Source: Acanthornis magna (taxonomy: Eukaryota; Chordata; Aves; Passeriformes; Acanthizidae). From it: 64,000 bases of DNA. The translations under genes and the position numbers were made by a program. The notes beneath the pieces were generated by a model. That model ran no database searches and was not told the DNA's origin. It saw nothing but the letters and a program-made list of their open reading frames with translations. Location: positions 1,969,001 through 2,033,000 of the forward strand of contig JAWUZG010000173.1 in the NCBI GenBank assembly GCA_036785705.1, read 5' to 3'. Below are positions 62,814-64,000 of the stretch, one piece after another (position 1 is the first letter of the stretch; each line of letters begins with the position of its first letter).

Positions 62814-62903
62814 TGCAGAGCAAGGTCCTTCGAGACCCACAGCATTGAGCACGTTTTCTGGGAGGCTGGGGGAGCTAGACGAGGTCTCCGGCAATGCAGC
62901 AGC
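62090..62903 (-). CDS. ARK2N: ARK2N exon 2: 5'UTR end plus codons 1-241
   Basis: A good acceptor (pyrimidine-rich, TGTGCAG) ends at 62,904, so the exon starts at 62,903. The donor CCAG/GTAGAG follows 62,090 and leaves a phase-1 G. Translation is placed at the ATG at 62,813 (MKMEAVG...), matching the known mammalian start; G is at -3. A second ATG at 62,807 has A at -3 and G at +4 and could also be used. The open frame seems to run upstream to 62,909, but that start is a GTG inside the intron and is not real. This exon carries the conserved LRRDSSES phosphosite region, the [17 protein letters not shown] block (89-105) and the basic [20 protein letters not shown] segment (181-200), which is also seen in RNF111. 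Confidence 0.95.
62810..62845 (-). promoter_or_regulatory. Upstream ORF overlapping the ARK2N start codon
   Basis: Within the 5'UTR part of exon 2, an ATG at 62,845 opens an 11-codon frame whose TGA (62,812-62,810) overlaps the main ATG (62,813) in an ATGA arrangement. The upstream ATG has T at -3, a weak context, so leaky scanning is expected. It could modestly lower ARK2N translation or allow reinitiation. The sequence arrangement is certain; the effect is inferred. Confidence 0.6.
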
Positions 62904-63003
62904 CTGCACAGGAACAGAACAGTAGGAAAGAATTATACAAGTTGCTCGGCGCTCCTCTTGACAGTGTCACCTTAAACAATTCACTGCTTTTGGTTAGACA
63001 CTA

Positions 63004-63190
63004 TGGGCTCACAGAACCCCAGAGTGGTTTGGGTTGGAAGAGACCTCCAAATTCATCTGATTCCAACCCCCTGCCATGGGCAGGGAGAACTTCCACTATC
63101 CCAGGTGGCTCCAGGCCTTGTCCACCCCGGCCTTGGACACTTCCAGGGATGGAGGAGCCACAGCTGCTCTGGGAAACCTGTGTCAAAGAT
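63004..63190 (-). mobile_element. CR1 LINE 3' end fragment in ARK2N intron 1
   Basis: CTCACAGAACCCCAGAGTGG, GGTTGGAAGAGACCTCC, CCATGGGCAGGGAGAAC; truncated after GGGAAACCTGTGTC. Confidence 0.87.
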
Positions 63191-63564
63191 TTTTTAAATA
63201 AAGAAGTGCTATGAAATGCTACTGAATTGTCAGAAGCTCTGGCTTCAGAGGCATTAGCTACATGTAACACAGACTGCTCTCACCAGAGAACCACCACACT
63301 GGTGAGTCACCTAAAGATGTTTTAGGAGTATCTAATACACCATTCAGGAAGTCCATGAGTGTCTCCCATGCAAGTCCTGGTTATATGAGAATCTCTAGGC
63401 TGACCTAGTTTCTCTCAAATCTGCCAGGAAAGAAGCAGGAAATAGTAGGGGCTGCAAGCAAGAAACATTATCCACCCACACCAGTATCCTACACTTTACT
63501 TCAAGTTATAATTTAATAAATTGCATTGCTTTAATCCAAATATAAAGACCAAGCAGTTTATCTG

Positions 63565-63606
63565 ATTGATAACTTGCACATTATCTGTAATGTGCAAGTT
63601 ATCAAT
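63565..63606. repeat. Perfect 19-bp inverted repeat with a 4-base loop
   Basis: 63,565-63,583 and 63,588-63,606 are exact reverse complements around the loop TCTG. The stem is shorter than a usual microRNA precursor. It lies in ARK2N intron 1. Confidence 0.9.
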
Positions 63607-64000
63607 TATCTGCACCAAAAGTACCTGAAGCAACTTCAAGGAAATTTTGTTGGAGAGATCAATAGTTACCATTCTGTCTTCATTATTCACACTTTGCCTT
63701 TCACCTAAATTTTCACTTGGAATTCAACACAGAATAAAGATCCTTCAATTACCACATTCACTTAGAGATGAATGGTATGGAACAAATCCTTTACAGGTTC
63801 AGAAGTACAGTAAATGATAAATTTATGGCAATTCAAAATAGTGTAGGCAAGAAAAAACAGCAGCGAGATATTATCTAAAAAAAATCATTTCTGCAGAGAA
63901 AGCCAATCAGCACTTGAGCAGCCTGAGGAAGTATGGATGGTTCAGAGAGATTTTTCTATACCCTGACAATCCTTCTTCATTTTCCTGATCCATCCCAAGC

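Larger units (their letters stand above)
62904..64000 (-). other. ARK2N: ARK2N intron 1 (3' part)
   Basis: Sequence upstream of the exon 2 acceptor, running off the window. It contains one CR1 remnant (63,004-63,190) and a perfect hairpin (63,565-63,606). The first, non-coding ARK2N exon and its promoter must lie beyond 64,000. No coding frame is supported here. Confidence 0.75.

Noticed and set aside
62067..62909. A start for ARK2N at 62,909, giving 32 extra N-terminal residues
   Set aside because: That start codon is a GTG within the intron; the acceptor AG is at 62,905-62,904. The conserved start is the ATG at 62,813.
63565..63606. The perfect hairpin as a microRNA precursor
   Set aside because: A 19-bp stem with a 4-base loop is too short for a normal precursor, and the flanks do not extend the pairing.
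1..64000. CRISPR arrays, bacterial operons, tRNA or rRNA genes
   Set aside because: The tandem arrays lack spacer-repeat structure, and no tRNA or rRNA motif was recognised; the DNA is vertebrate.

Overview
This window is vertebrate nuclear DNA, almost certainly from a bird and probably a passerine. It has no operons, its genes are split by GT-AG introns, and the interspersed repeats are dominated by 3' ends of the avian CR1 LINE. There is also one complete solo LTR of an avian endogenous retrovirus type. In mammals the two genes recognised here lie side by side on human chromosome 18q21. From memory, the matching segment in birds is on the sex chromosomes (Z, with retained W copies in some lineages), so Z linkage is a reasonable but unproven guess.

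Both genes are on the minus strand. ARK2N (C18orf25), an Arkadia-like adaptor without a RING finger, covers about 62.9 to 33.1 kb. Its complete coding sequence can be assembled from four exons (62,813-62,090; 43,743-43,561; 39,667-39,541; 36,017-35,834), giving 405 codons with every splice phase matching. A 3' untranslated region of about 2.5-2.8 kb follows; the first, non-coding exon lies beyond 64,000. Downstream on the same strand is the first coding exon of ARK2C (RNF165), an Arkadia-like RING E3 ligase. Its ATG is at 22,490 and its donor follows 22,430. It sits in a CpG-rich promoter. No further ARK2C exon is visible, so 1-22,429 is read as part of its first intron.

Layout: 1-22.4 kb is ARK2C intron 1, with CR1 pieces, two minisatellites (31-bp and 17-bp units), a solo LTR and several repeat-free AT-rich blocks that look like conserved non-coding elements. 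22.4-22.7 kb is the ARK2C exon and promoter. 22.7-24.1 kb is a tetranucleotide array followed by CA-rich DNA. 24.1-33.1 kb is the intergenic spacer with CR1 copies and GT/AC-rich blocks. 33.1-36.0 kb is the 3' end of ARK2N. 36-64 kb is ARK2N introns and upstream exons, AT-rich and repeat-poor.

The two genes correspond to the N-terminal (SUMO-binding, serine-rich) and C-terminal (RING) halves of Arkadia/RNF111, placed head to tail. The most interesting unexplained item is an intact 167-codon reading frame inside ARK2N intron 2 (55,973-55,470), GC-rich in an AT-rich intron and followed at once by a poly-A tract. Its frame is compatible with splicing from ARK2N exon 2. Other points are a CpG-decay gradient in the array beside the ARK2C promoter, a possible early poly-A site for ARK2C, a perfect 19-bp hairpin and a short upstream ORF that overlaps the ARK2N start codon.
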